A stretch of 64,000 nucleotides of DNA from Pseudoalteromonas aurantia 208 (GTDB lineage: Bacteria; Pseudomonadota; Gammaproteobacteria; Enterobacterales; Alteromonadaceae): contig NZ_AQGV01000014.1 of the NCBI RefSeq assembly GCF_014858725.1, forward strand, positions 248,001 through 312,000, in the 5' to 3' direction. Made by a program: the position numbers and the translations under genes. Shown in pieces: positions 1 to 10,900 of the stretch; within the stretch, counting starts at the first letter, position 1, and each line of letters begins with the position of its first letter. The notes beneath the pieces were generated by a model. The model saw only the letters and a list, made by a program, of their open reading frames with translations. It was not told the origin of the DNA and did not search any database.

Positions 1-1677
1 AATCTTAATCGCAGGCGCTGTAGTATCATATTCATGCAAATCCAACTCAGCATAATTAATCGAGTGACACCCCTCAACCATCACATCTCCTTGACAAATC
101 AGAGAGCTGGCCTGTGCATCTTGTATCATAGCGCTGATACGCTGTGCAGGGAGATCAATGTCAACCGGGACATAGGCGGCCCCTGTTTTCATAATGCCCA
201 GCATCGCAATAACAAATTCAATAGATCGAGTAAGGCATAGCGCAATGACATCACCATGACCTATACCTGCGGCGATCAAACAGTTCGCCAATCGATTTGC
301 ATCGTCATTAATGTCAGCAAACGTATGCTTTTTGCCATCAATTTGTATTACAGAACCACCCGTTGTGTCTGCAATGTTGGTAAACTGATCCAATACTGAA
401 TGACAACTCGCTGCAACAGTGTCACCACGGCCTTGATAAGCATGCTGCTCCTGAGTACGCGCCTCACCAATGTGCTTTATTAAATCAGCTTTACAGCTTG
501 CTACAAAATATGCCATTGCCTGTTCATCCATATAACCTGTGTCATATGTAAACTGTAATCGGCTATTTTTTCCCTGATTAATAAAGATAAATTGTATTTT
601 TAACGCTTCCGATAAACTAATAATTTGTTCAACATCACAGTGCGACGCTGACGATCTGTCAATACTATCAAAAATGAAACTAAACCCTGACATTTCATGG
701 TCATGACTTTTAATAAAGCATTCACCATAATCAATGCCCTGCTCACTTAATGCTTGCTCCTGTTTAATTGCGGTATCAAACACTCCATCCAGGTCAGGAA
801 ATAAAGGCACTGCTCGACTTAACGGTCCGATAGCATCGGCAAGATCACAGTCTGCACGACTATCAAATACTCTTGATAGCGCCGCGTCTGATGAGTATCT
901 TTTTAGTGTGTGTCTCAAACTAGCACAAATCACTTCTGCAATGCTCACTTGATGTGTAAATGCATAACTCGCAATGGGATCATACAGGTCATCTAGCGCC
1001 ATCGTAGCAAACGCATACACACTTTCTGTCGCCTGAACATAACGTTGTAACGACAGCTTTTGCTCTAACGCTCGCTCACTTTTATCTCGAGACCAAAATT
1101 TACGGGCATCTAATAATTCTTCATCTAGTAGGAAATCACCTAACCAAGGTGCCAAATCTTCATATTGAATGACCTCGTCATGTAACCGCCCTTGTGCATC
1201 CTGAAGGCGGCCGTTACCTGCATCAATTAAAGATTCAGCCAAATAATTCAGTGAGAAAACATCAGTGTTCAACCCCATAACTTCAAGGTGAAGCCAACAT
1301 GAATCGACCATTTCTGCCACGACAACTCGTATCCACGGTACAGTCACACTACTCATTGACTGTGTTTTTGACTCTTTTTTCTTTTGCTCAGTGACCTCAT
1401 CTTCATTCAGACCGTGCCAATTCACAGTAGAAAAATGAATTGGCATATCGGTGGCAACGTGCTGCCATAACGCCCCTAATTCATCGGTTTCATAATGTGT
1501 GCGGAGGATGTCGAAACACCCGACCAACTGATGTAAGTACGCTTCAATACTCTGAGCATTTAGCATACCAGGGTAGACAGCACTAATAGCGGCAGTATTT
1601 AATTGTTCTTTATTCGTATTCTTTAGCTGATTCCAATGCGCTCGTTGGATCGGAGACGCCAGCACTTTATTATTCAT
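1..1677 (-). CDS. NRPS, condensation-adenylation part (3' end outside window)
   Basis: The frame is open from an ATG at 1677 to the window edge (559 codons), with AAGGA upstream of the start. The first ~400 residues look like a condensation domain and the rest like the start of an adenylation domain (A2-like LGIMKTGAAYVPVDIDLP). The C domain is degenerate: where HHxxxDG is expected the protein reads MGLNTDV, so both histidines are missing and only the Asp remains. Unlike the other NRPS genes here it has no N-terminal TubC docking domain. It lies beyond the terminator at 3221-3261 and after a separate oxygenase gene, so it is probably in another transcription unit. It may supply an activated amino acid in trans or be a stand-alone A-PCP carrying a relic C domain. 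NRPS family is secure; its role is inferred. Confidence 0.85.
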   Translation of the reverse strand, partial: MNNKVLASPIQRAHWNQLKNTNKEQLNTAAISAVYPGMLNAQSIEAYLHQLVGCFDILRTHYETDELGALWQHVATDMPIHFSTVNWHGLNEDEVTEQKKKESKTQSMSSVTVPWIRVVVAEMVDSCWLHLEVMGLNTDVFSLNYLAESLIDAGNGRLQDAQGRLHDEVIQYEDLAPWLGDFLLDEELLDARKFWSRDKSERALEQKLSLQRYVQATESVYAFATMALDDLYDPIASYAFTHQVSIAEVICASLRHTLKRYSSDAALSRVFDSRADCDLADAIGPLSRAVPLFPDLDGVFDTAIKQEQALSEQGIDYGECFIKSHDHEMSGFSFIFDSIDRSSASHCDVEQIISLSEALKIQFIFINQGKNSRLQFTYDTGYMDEQAMAYFVASCKADLIKHIGEARTQEQHAYQGRGDTVAASCHSVLDQFTNIADTTGGSVIQIDGKKHTFADINDDANRLANCLIAAGIGHGDVIALCLTRSIEFVIAMLGIMKTGAAYVPVDIDLPAQRISAMIQDAQASSLICQGDVMVEGCHSINYAELDLHEYDTTAPAIKI

Positions 1678-1911
1678 TGGTTATTCCTTGTTTTTCCGGT
1701 TGATGAACAACCAAAAAATATTCATGTGTGTTTATCTAATTATCAACAAAGAACTCACGACACTTGTAAAAGCATCAATTTAATTTTAGGGAAAGTGATA
1801 TTTACTGTAAAAATAAGCCTAGCTATATTTAACTTTAATATTATTTAAACAATAAATTTATAAGAAGCTAGCTCTCTCTTAGTCACATCTTTGTTGCTCT
1901 AATTTATCTTC
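1678..1911. other. AT-rich intergenic gap
   Basis: This 234-bp AT-rich stretch separates the oxygenase gene from the partial NRPS gene. It carries the ribosome-binding site of the NRPS gene (AAGGA shortly before the ATG at 1677). I see no convincing gene and no clean terminator in it. Confidence 0.5.
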
Positions 1912-2946
1912 CTATAAAAAGCCCATTTCCATTTCTTCTTGCTGGGCATTGTCTGGTTCAGGAGCGTAGGCACCTGTATCCGCAAAATGCTGCATTTCTT
2001 GGGCAATTTCACTTAATACAATATTGATATTATCTAATTTTTCTTGATTTTTTCGTAATTCAACTTGTTCACCGACAATGCTAAAATCAAGATACTTTTT
2101 AAAAGAAGTAAAATCCTTGTATTGTGCATAGCAACCTGCAAATAAACCTTCCCACCCAGCAAAAGGAGGTGGATACCTGAATTTATCATGCTCTTTAAAA
2201 CCAAATTTAGGATTAGTAATAATTACTTTAACCGCAATGCCTATTCGTTCAAATTGAGATGGTCCTGACGAATGAAATTGATTGGCCCTGAAAATATAAG
2301 CATCACCCAATGAAGGTTTAACAACACAACTTGTTTTCATGTCACTTTTAGAGAGTGTAGAGATTTTTCCTTTTGCATCATAATATAAAAAGCTTTCGTT
2401 TAAAGTACGTATGTCCAGCGACGTAAATTCTTGGGCAACACTTAAGTAATCTGGCGATTGTGTTTCGCCATCAATTAAAAAATTACTTTTCGGAAATGAA
2501 TCTTCATCGTACAAACTCGGTACATCTTCCGCTGTCATTACTTCAAACAAAGGCTTTTCATCTAATTTTTCTAAGGCTTTTTGACGATACAATGGTATCC
2601 ATAAGTTGTAACAAGGCCCCATCCATTGATCAATTGAATCAATATGCCATTGGTACTTGTTTTCTTTGTTTAACTCTGAAACCGGTCTAACCGCTGAGTT
2701 TTCTAAGTTTACTGGTGCAACAAAGTCATTTACATAAGCAATATCACTGCGACTTAAACCAGGATGAAGATCCTTTAAACCATCGATCACAATATCCAAA
2801 AACTCATCAGAATTCGACTCAATAAACTTCCTATTTACATAGTGGAGTTGATCATAAAAACAGTCTTTTTTTTCAATACCTGTAATTGTAGAGTGTACTA
2901 GTCCCAGTAAAAGCCTATTAGGAATAGGTTTATCTAATTTCAACAT
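1912..2946 (-). CDS. Fe(II)/2-oxoglutarate-type oxygenase, phytanoyl-CoA dioxygenase-like
   Basis: This 344-residue soluble protein carries what looks like a non-haem iron facial triad: WHIDS (His101, Asp103) and FHSSGPSQFER, where His225 would be the distal ligand and Arg234 the 2-oxoglutarate-binding residue. The spacing fits phytanoyl-CoA dioxygenase-like or similar hydroxylases; the exact subfamily is not clear. In an NRPS neighbourhood such enzymes usually hydroxylate an amino acid or a carrier-bound residue, so a tailoring role is inferred. The gene is separated from the main operon by a terminator and a 275-bp AT-rich gap and probably has its own promoter. The acidic C-terminal end (EEMEMGFL) resembles the tails of the NRPS proteins, which may be coincidence or a docking tail. 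Confidence 0.7.
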   Translation of the reverse strand: MLKLDKPIPNRLLLGLVHSTITGIEKKDCFYDQLHYVNRKFIESNSDEFLDIVIDGLKDLHPGLSRSDIAYVNDFVAPVNLENSAVRPVSELNKENKYQWHIDSIDQWMGPCYNLWIPLYRQKALEKLDEKPLFEVMTAEDVPSLYDEDSFPKSNFLIDGETQSPDYLSVAQEFTSLDIRTLNESFLYYDAKGKISTLSKSDMKTSCVVKPSLGDAYIFRANQFHSSGPSQFERIGIAVKVIITNPKFGFKEHDKFRYPPPFAGWEGLFAGCYAQYKDFTSFKKYLDFSIVGEQVELRKNQEKLDNINIVLSEIAQEMQHFADTGAYAPEPDNAQQEEMEMGFL

Positions 2947-3220
2947 AAATGCTGCACCTTTAAATACCGTAAGTTTAAATAAATAATTACATAATAAAAA
3001 ATTGAGAAGTGCAAATCACCCCTCAAACAAATCCGTAATACAAATTAGAAAACAACACTAACAAAATAAGACAAGTGGGATTATCTTTCTTGAAAGTATA
3101 TTCATCGCATTTATTTTATATTATTGTACATAATCAATTATTAAATATATTTCAATTAAAAACTCAAGTCAATTAATACTTATTAGAATATAAATCAATT
3201 AGAAAAACTTAAGTTTCAAT
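2947..3220. other. AT-rich intergenic region, probable promoter
   Basis: This stretch is very AT-rich and holds no open frame of note. It lies between the terminator of the NRPS operon and the oxygenase gene at 2946, so it most likely contains that gene's promoter. I could not single out one -10/-35 pair with confidence because the composition offers many TATAAT-like hexamers. Confidence 0.45.
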
Positions 3221-3261
3221 AAAAAATGCGTCAACCTCTCATGCGTGAGACATTAACGCAT
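3221..3261 (-). terminator. Rho-independent terminator of the NRPS operon
   Basis: On the minus strand a 15-nt arm (3261-3247) pairs with 3240-3226 across a 6-nt loop, with two G-U pairs and one mismatch, and is followed at once by a run of six T. It begins 9 bp after the stop codon of the TauD-type oxygenase, so it ends the long leftward operon there and leaves the oxygenase at 1912 and the NRPS at 1677 outside it. Confidence 0.85.
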
Positions 3262-3269
3262 CATCACTG

Positions 3270-4271
3270 TTACCCCATCGCAACCAACACTTTACGGTCC
3301 CCTTTAAACGGTTTCCTACCGTGTGCGACCAGCCAGTTATCAAGTAGTAGTACGTCTCCCGCAACCCAGTCAAATTTAACTTCTTCTTCGAGATATGCCA
3401 AACGGATCGCTTCCACTGTATCATCATCAATTGCGCTCCCATCACCATAACTCGTAGAATATGGAAATTCAGCAAGCGATAAATCTTCTTCCATTCTCGC
3501 TTTAACATCTGGGCACAACGTATTTGTATGCCAAAACGAAATATGATTAAACCAAACATTTTCACCACTTACAGGGTGAGCATGCACGGCCTTTCTCACT
3601 TGTTCGGTTACCACTTTATCTGCTGCTAATTGAGTGACTTTAAGATCTACTTTTTCTCCATAGGCCTTAATCTCTTCAATGTCATCCATCCCGAATGCTT
3701 TCTCAACGCTTGGGCCATATCCATTGCCATAGTTTCTGCGTAACAACCAGCCATCGCGCTTTTCGAATTCGGATGCAATCTCACTACCAATGCGGTTAAG
3801 TACTTTACGAACATCAACTAACTGGGTTTGCCCCCCTTCATCAGGGGCATCTAAGCAACAAAATGCTAATTTGTTAGGTGGTTCAGTAACATATGAAAGC
3901 TCATTGTGTAAGGAGATCTCTTGGTCTGCTGGGAATTCTGTTGCAGTATACACACCTTTAGCGAGCTTGGTTCTCGGTGTTGCCCCCTCCACATATTTTG
4001 CTGTCTCTTTAATACCTTGGGCAACAAATGCCTGAAAGTCTTCTTCACTATGAATATTAAAACCTCTGAACAGTACAGCACCAAAGTCAGCTAAATCCTT
4101 TAATACCTGCTGCTCATTCTGATTGTACCATGTTGGTAAATCAACGTTAGGTACATGACATTTATATACGATTGGCAAGGTCGGCGACTCATCTAAAAAG
4201 ACCCTAGAAACCACCGAACTCTTTGATGTTTTCGTTTCCGAGCTTTTGTTTCGCCACTTGTTAAAACTCAT
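3270..4271 (-). CDS. TauD/TfdA-family Fe(II)/2-oxoglutarate dioxygenase (SyrP-like)
   Basis: This 333-residue protein resembles the TauD/TfdA dioxygenases found in NRPS clusters, including the SyrP group of aspartate beta-hydroxylases. The motif LHNELSY gives His122 and Glu124 as iron ligands, VAHGRKPF gives the distal His317, and GDRKVLVA gives Arg326 for 2-oxoglutarate. Its start overlaps the stop of the preceding NRPS gene by 4 bp (ATGA), so the two are translationally coupled, and it is the last gene of the operon. The likely role is hydroxylation of an amino acid on a carrier protein; the Asn-like code of one adenylation domain makes an Asn/Asp-type substrate attractive, but that link is inference. 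Confidence 0.85.
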   Translation of the reverse strand: MSFNKWRNKSSETKTSKSSVVSRVFLDESPTLPIVYKCHVPNVDLPTWYNQNEQQVLKDLADFGAVLFRGFNIHSEEDFQAFVAQGIKETAKYVEGATPRTKLAKGVYTATEFPADQEISLHNELSYVTEPPNKLAFCCLDAPDEGGQTQLVDVRKVLNRIGSEIASEFEKRDGWLLRRNYGNGYGPSVEKAFGMDDIEEIKAYGEKVDLKVTQLAADKVVTEQVRKAVHAHPVSGENVWFNHISFWHTNTLCPDVKARMEEDLSLAEFPYSTSYGDGSAIDDDTVEAIRLAYLEEEVKFDWVAGDVLLLDNWLVAHGRKPFKGDRKVLVAMG

Positions 4272-7200
4272 GCTACGTTTCCTTCAATTGGGAATTGTTT
4301 TTTATTTTTCACAGGCTTAAATTTACGCTTAGCCGAACGTAACTTACTACGAGCATGTTGATCTAGCTGTGCTTTAACCATAGTTAACGTTAAACTTGAC
4401 TGCTCACCCAATATCAACAGCTCAATCACTTTTTCTAATTTTGTAAGCTCTGTTTGATTAAATGTACTGCCTTCTAATGACCAAACACCACTCACTAATT
4501 GCGAATTTATATTCGTAATTAACAAACTGACTGGACATTTATTTACTGTCAAACCACCTTGTGACTCTTTTATTAAGTTGTTCAAATTGAAATCTAATCG
4601 GTAGTCAAATATGTTTTTCAATGTCACTCGATGGAATTTATTATATTCCTGAGTTATCCACGTTTGCTCTACAAAACCATTTTCCAAATCATGATGTAAC
4701 TTATTCAATGTTTCAATCATATTAGTTTGCACAGTGCCACTGTTATCAAACTGATTAAAAATAAAACCAGACGATGAACCAGCTATTGGTAAGCCAGAAA
4801 CGGTGTTTAATACACATGTACTTTCTAAATGAATTGCTAAGGCCATATTAAAAATAACTGAAAAAGCTGAGGCCATAGAAACATTATACTGACATGCTAA
4901 TGTCTCTAATGCAATAGATACTTGTTTGTCTAATAAAAGATCACGCGTGAGCACTCCCTCTCCAACATGTTGACTTTTGCTCATAATATGTTCAGGAGTT
5001 GGAAAACCTTTAATCTCTTTTTTCCAAAAAGCAGATTGCTCACTCAGTCTCTTTTTATCAATTTTTCCGTTGCTCAGCAATGGCATACGCTCAACAACAA
5101 CACAATTTTTAGGCAGTAAGTAAGTAGGCGATGCATCTTTAACCAACTTTTCGAGTCGACTGAGTTGCCCTTGCATATCGTCATTATTATTAATGAAACT
5201 TGCATACACAATATTTTCATACACAACAACTTGACGGACCGCTTTGTTTGATGACACAGCCGCTTCTAACTCTAGACTTTCACGAGTCACACTGCCGTCT
5301 TTATAATCAATAATCGATAATGTGCCATTGTTCAGCTGTCTCACCTGTAATTCACTATCATACAAGCCTTTACCTGATACGCCTGAAGTATAAAGATGCC
5401 CAACTGCGCCCTGTGGTACAGGTGCTGCATTTTTGTATAAAACTTTAGTCTGATCATTGTCGCAAATATGGCCTAAATTTATTGGCTCTCCAGTAACGAC
5501 TTGTCCTGCACTAATGTAGGTCACCATGTCAACATTGAGTACCGTATTTACGGGGTAAAGTGCGCTCCACTGCCACACTAAGTTTTGGCATCCATGCTCA
5601 GCTACCACAGATACCTGTTCAAGATTATAATCATTGCGACAGGGCAACTCTGCCAATAGCGAGGGTGTTAACGTCACATGGCTGATTTCTTTAGAGATTA
5701 ATACATCTCTCAATGCATATTGATTATCATGTAGCACTAATTTGGCACCTGCCGTTAAACCACTGAGCCACTCTGTTACACACAGATTTGAGGAAGTGGG
5801 TAAAATCAACAAAGAAGACTCATCAGTCAGGGCCATACTTTTTTGTTGTCTCAATATTTGCGCACATACCGTACCATGGCTAACCTGAGTACCATTGCCA
5901 CAGCCGCTTTCAATGGCAGGATCCCCTTCACTCAAAATCACTTCACTAAAGTCTAAATCATCGTCGTCATATTCAACATAAAGAGATTCATCTATAATTA
6001 AACTCGTTTTATTGCATGTCTTAGCAAGCTTATTTGCATGAATTAACATGTTACCAGAATGTAGACATTTATACTGCTCTGACAGTGTTTCATACTGTTT
6101 TAGTTCATGATAAGCATACACCCCACCCGCCTTTAGCACAGCTAACAATACCACATAGCATTGAATATTTTGCGCTAAACAGACATCAACCGTTTGACCG
6201 CTAATTAAGCCTTGGGCGATTAAGTATCTTGCTAATCGATTAGCTTTACCGTTGAGCTGCTGATAACTGATCCATTCATCGTTATCTTGAATTGCAATTG
6301 CTTCCTGCTTCGAGTGCGCCACTTGCTCAAACAATTCATTCACTGAATCTAAGCCACTATTTAAATTCTGCTTATTCAAAGCCTTAACTTTAGGAGACAG
6401 TGCAATATGTTCAATATCCATATCCACGCTTTTTGATAACTGCTTTAAAACCAAATCAAAGCTTTCAGACAACCCTTTGATTGTTTGTATATCAAATAAG
6501 TCCGTCGAATAGGTTAAGTTAAGCCACATCCCCGCGTCATCTTCCTCCGCGACCATTTGAAGATCATATTTCGTTAGCGAGTTTTCACCCATAACCGGAT
6601 AGGTATCCAAGTCAGCAAGCTTAAACTCTGATTGTTCCGTATTTTGCAATGTAAACATTATTTGAAATAACGGACTATGGCTAAGTTCCCTAGGGATTTT
6701 TAATTTATCTACCAATGAATCAAACGGAATATCCTGATTATCAAAGGCCGATAAGGTGTTTTGTCGATTTCTCGATAATAAAGAAGAGAAACTCTCACCT
6801 TCTTCCCACTGACTACGGTACATCATGCTATTGATAAAATAGCCAATCATTGGCGCGACTTGAGGATGAGCCCGACCTGCAATTGGGCTCCCGATTACCA
6901 CATCTCGAGTCTGACTCCAACGCCCAATCAACACAGAAAAGGCACTATACAACAACATAAACAAAGTTGACTGATTGGCTTTGGCTATCGACTTCAAATC
7001 ATTCATCGTCTCATTACCAATAAACCATGAGTATGTGTCACCGGCAAATTTTTGATGCTGCGCTCTAGGCCGGTCAAATGGTAGGGAGTGACTATACGGC
7101 GCCCCTGCTAGCATTTCCTTCCAAAAAACCAACTGATCGGCGATCTTTTCATCTGTATAGTGGTTGCGTTGCCAATGTGCATAGTCACAATATTGAATAT

Positions 7201-7933
7201 CAATCGGTGGCAAGGTGTTTGGCAGCTTTTTACAATAGCTATCATACAAGGTAATAAATTCACCAATCATAATCGCCTGAGACCATGCATCTGACGCTAT
7301 ATGATGAAGTGTAAACAACAACACATGGTCGTGATCAGTGCGTTTCAGCACTTTTGCCTTCAACATTAAATCAGCTTGTAAATTGAAGACTTGATTCATC
7401 TCTTTGGCAGACCACTGCTGTACTTGGGCTCTCTGATCCATTTCAGAATATTCACTCAAGTCAATAAGTGGCAACTCCATATGCTGCAATGACTGCACCA
7501 ATTGACGCACTTCACCTTCTTTCTCAATATATACCGTTCGCAGCACTTCATGCCGTTCGATTAATACATTCAATGCCCATTGTACTGCCGCTAAGTTAAT
7601 CTCGCCTTTTAAGCCAAACGCAGCATGAATATTATATTGGCTACTTCCCCCTTCTAACTGATCAATAAACCAGAGTCCTTGCTGCGCAAAAGACAAAGGC
7701 AATACCGCTTTTTTATCAACCGGTATAATGCGTGTTTTATCTTGTGCTTGCTGCTTCTCCTGCTCTTGTTTTTGTAAATAAGAGCTAATTTCATTTTTAT
7801 TATTTCTGATCAATGACTTTAAACTTTCTGGAAACTCGCCTTCCTCGCTAATATAAGCCAGCTGCGAACCTTTAAGATAAAGTACAATATTACAAGCTTC
7901 TGCATGTGCGATAATTTGTTGTGGTGAATTCAT
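4268..7933 (-). CDS. Terminal NRPS with degenerate adenylation domain and half condensation domain
   Basis: This 1221-residue protein has a TubC-type docking domain (about 1-55) and a condensation domain (about 70-500) with an almost standard motif, HHIASDAW. The following A-like region (about 530-960) keeps A1 (ISYQQLNGKANRLARYL) and A10 (LLSNGKIDKKRL), but the P-loop A3 motif reads GCGNGTQVSHG instead of TSGSTGxPKG, and the YGPTE (A5) and GRxDxQVKIRG (A8) motifs are missing. No carrier domain with GGHS follows. The last ~240 residues look like only the C-terminal lobe of another condensation domain (starting at SAFWKKEIKG, containing SGLPIAGSSSGF). It lacks the EExxF tail of the upstream enzymes. 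The start overlaps the upstream stop by 1 bp (TAATG). It probably performs a terminal condensation or release; activation of its own substrate seems unlikely. Confidence 0.85.
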   Translation of the reverse strand: MNSPQQIIAHAEACNIVLYLKGSQLAYISEEGEFPESLKSLIRNNKNEISSYLQKQEQEKQQAQDKTRIIPVDKKAVLPLSFAQQGLWFIDQLEGGSSQYNIHAAFGLKGEINLAAVQWALNVLIERHEVLRTVYIEKEGEVRQLVQSLQHMELPLIDLSEYSEMDQRAQVQQWSAKEMNQVFNLQADLMLKAKVLKRTDHDHVLLFTLHHIASDAWSQAIMIGEFITLYDSYCKKLPNTLPPIDIQYCDYAHWQRNHYTDEKIADQLVFWKEMLAGAPYSHSLPFDRPRAQHQKFAGDTYSWFIGNETMNDLKSIAKANQSTLFMLLYSAFSVLIGRWSQTRDVVIGSPIAGRAHPQVAPMIGYFINSMMYRSQWEEGESFSSLLSRNRQNTLSAFDNQDIPFDSLVDKLKIPRELSHSPLFQIMFTLQNTEQSEFKLADLDTYPVMGENSLTKYDLQMVAEEDDAGMWLNLTYSTDLFDIQTIKGLSESFDLVLKQLSKSVDMDIEHIALSPKVKALNKQNLNSGLDSVNELFEQVAHSKQEAIAIQDNDEWISYQQLNGKANRLARYLIAQGLISGQTVDVCLAQNIQCYVVLLAVLKAGGVYAYHELKQYETLSEQYKCLHSGNMLIHANKLAKTCNKTSLIIDESLYVEYDDDDLDFSEVILSEGDPAIESGCGNGTQVSHGTVCAQILRQQKSMALTDESSLLILPTSSNLCVTEWLSGLTAGAKLVLHDNQYALRDVLISKEISHVTLTPSLLAELPCRNDYNLEQVSVVAEHGCQNLVWQWSALYPVNTVLNVDMVTYISAGQVVTGEPINLGHICDNDQTKVLYKNAAPVPQGAVGHLYTSGVSGKGLYDSELQVRQLNNGTLSIIDYKDGSVTRESLELEAAVSSNKAVRQVVVYENIVYASFINNNDDMQGQLSRLEKLVKDASPTYLLPKNCVVVERMPLLSNGKIDKKRLSEQSAFWKKEIKGFPTPEHIMSKSQHVGEGVLTRDLLLDKQVSIALETLACQYNVSMASAFSVIFNMALAIHLESTCVLNTVSGLPIAGSSSGFIFNQFDNSGTVQTNMIETLNKLHHDLENGFVEQTWITQEYNKFHRVTLKNIFDYRLDFNLNNLIKESQGGLTVNKCPVSLLITNINSQLVSGVWSLEGSTFNQTELTKLEKVIELLILGEQSSLTLTMVKAQLDQHARSKLRSAKRKFKPVKNKKQFPIEGNVA

Positions 7934-10900
7934 TAAAATGTTCCTTCTTCTACAGCTTTACCCGCTTCTAATAATTGCGCTTTCTTACTCTCAACTTGAG
8001 TATCCTCCAGCTCAATCGCCACTTTTTTAGCTAAGTGCTTAATCACTGGCTGTTCAAAAAATTCCGAGATAGATACAACAGACTCTCCGACTGAAAAAGT
8101 TTTCCTCACTTCACTAATTACGCGCGTCACAACTAAAGAGTCGCCTCCGAGGTCAAAAAAGTTATCTTCGGTGCCTATTTGTTCAATACCCAAAACATCT
8201 TGCCAGATAGCAACCAGCTTTTGCTCTATCTCGTTGCTTGGTTCAACATAATCACTGTCAAGTTCTGGTCGTTCATATAACGTTTGTTGTGACTCGCTAG
8301 GTACCTTGTCAACCCACTGTTTTAAACGACTATCCAACGCACCGGTTGAGTGAACTAATTGCGGATAGTACGACATAGATAGCAACTGACTAAAAGCGGT
8401 CTCACCTTCTTCGGGAGTCATTGAAAAGCCGATATTATTCGCGGCTTCACCTGAAAAGTCCCAGCCATCCCAATTAACACTGATCCATCGCTCATCTTCT
8501 TGAATATGTTTGTTTTGTACAAACGCATCCATATAAATATTTGCAGCCGCATAAGCACTGAAACCCAATCCGCCGAGCACTGACGACAACGAAGACATCA
8601 GTAGGCAAAAATCGACATTTCGATTGCGCAATAACTTGTCCAGTACCATAACACCCGCGACCTTTGAACTATATTGTTGTTCAAAGTCCTGCTCCGTTGT
8701 TTCAACTAAAGCTGTCATTGACCCATGTAGCTGCCCTGCAGCATGAATAATACCGTTTACCTTGCCAAAATCACGTTCAACCGCATTGAATACTGCTTCC
8801 ATTTGTGTCAATTCCGCTGAATCTGCAGCCATTACTGACACTTGAGCCCCTCTCGATTCTATCTGTTGAATCTGATTAATACGCTCACAGACCTTTGATT
8901 CTGGTTGACTTTGTATTAAGCCCCTCCACTCACTCCGTTGTGGAAACTCCGAACGACCGACGAGCACTAATTTAGGGTTGCTTACCGTTTTACTAATATA
9001 CCCCGCGAGCAGTAAACCTATGTTACCCAACCCACCGGTGATCAAATAGACGCCATTATCTTTAAGCGTATGTGCCGCTGGCGCATCAGCTGCGATGTGA
9101 GTTTGTTCATATTGCTTCTCCCAATACTGTGAGCCTCTCAATGCAGCCGTTGTACTGCGCTGTATTGACATAAGTTCAGTAGATAGCCTCTTACCTAAAC
9201 GAGTCAAATATGTATCACCCCGATGTGGTTGCAGTTGAATATCAATATGACGACATGATAGATCAGGGTATTCTTGCGGCGCCACCTTACATAAACTGGT
9301 TATGGTTGCTTGTCCTGGGTTAATCAACTCCTCCCCTGTCACACTTTCAATCTCATTGGTAATACAATCCACCGCAATATCAGTACTCAGGTCAGCTTTA
9401 ACAATTGCCTTCATAAAATATAAAGCACTTAAGGCCCCGCTTTGCTGCGTACTCCAAAAACTATCCATATCATCTGAAGGGTTCTGTGCACCAGACGATA
9501 TGCTCGTTAGGTGTACTAAACGAGTCAGCGGAGTACGTGCATTCACAGCATCAAGTAATGTGTAATGTTCCGCCTCTTGGCTCATATCAAAAGTGTAATT
9601 GTTCTCACCAAGGTAACTGAATGTATCACCCGGATACGCGCATACCACCGTGTGACCAAGTGAATGTAAATGTGCCGATAGCTGCTCTGCAACACCTTCA
9701 GTATCCATGATGAGCAGCCAAGATTTTAATGCTGTATCGAGCTGCATTTTCCCCTGTTTAACTGCCGCTTTTTGTTTCCATGTCGGCACTGACCACCACA
9801 TATCTGAAGGTAATTTGGCATTCGGATTGTTAACTCGGGTAGTTGGTAATACGCTTCCCGCCTCTATCCAATAACGTGTTTTTTCAAATGGGTAGGTAGG
9901 TAAAGGGACTCGACGTCCGCGCTGACCCAAATTGAATGCATCCCAATTAACATTAATACCATTACTCCACAGTTTGCCTATCGTATTTTGTAGGCTAACG
10001 ACATCACAAGTCGATTCATTCGGATGTCGTGTCGTGGGTACGATGACATGTTCCCGCGCCTGCGCGCTCTTTCGCGCTAATGTAGATAAACTTCTACCAG
10101 GCCCAACTTCAATCATGACCTTCGCAGAACATAAATCTTCATCGTCAGACAAAATCGTCTCAATCCCATCCGCAAATAGCACTGTGCCTCTTAAGTGATT
10201 CGCCCAATAGTGTGGATCCTGAGCTTGCTCAGCCGTAATAAACTGACCCGTAAGGTTTGACACATAACGCATAACGGGTGCGTGCAACGCTACACCTTTA
10301 ATCACTTGTAAGAATTCATCTAAAATGACATCCATCATTTTTGAATGAAATGCGTGCGAAGTATGTAATGGGCGATAGCTAATATTGCGCTCATCCAGTA
10401 GTTTCTCTAAATGTGTCAAATCTTCTTTGCTACCCGATGCAACACAGTTATTAGCAGAGTTTACTCCTGCCATACATGTGCCAGTCATAACCAACAGCGG
10501 ACGTAAATGCTCCGCTGCCATCGATATGGATAACATGCTGCCTGGCGCAGCTTGTTGCATGAGCTGCCCTCTTGCACTCACCAACTTTAACGCATCATCA
10601 AGTGTAAACACACCTGCCAAGCACGCTGCAACATATTCCCCGATACTATGTCCTATCATCGCATCAGGCTCGATGCCCCAAGACTGTAATAGCTTCGCCA
10701 AGCTATACTCGATTGTAAATAGCGCGGGTTGAGTGATATGCGTTTGATTTAATAGTGTCTGCGCCATATCCGTGGTCACTGAACCATTCTCACTCGGATA
10801 AATAATCGCTTCTAGAGATTCTCCTGATAATAATGCTAAGTGCTGTGCACATTGGTCAAATTGTGCTTTAAACGTTGGCTCATTGATATAAAGTTGCTTC

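Noticed and set aside
34..952. Plus-strand open frames at 34-240 and 734-952
   Set aside because: They are antisense shadows of the partial NRPS gene on the minus strand.
3239..3568. Minus-strand 109-codon frame inside the TauD gene
   Set aside because: Overlaps the clear TauD-type gene in another frame and has no motif.
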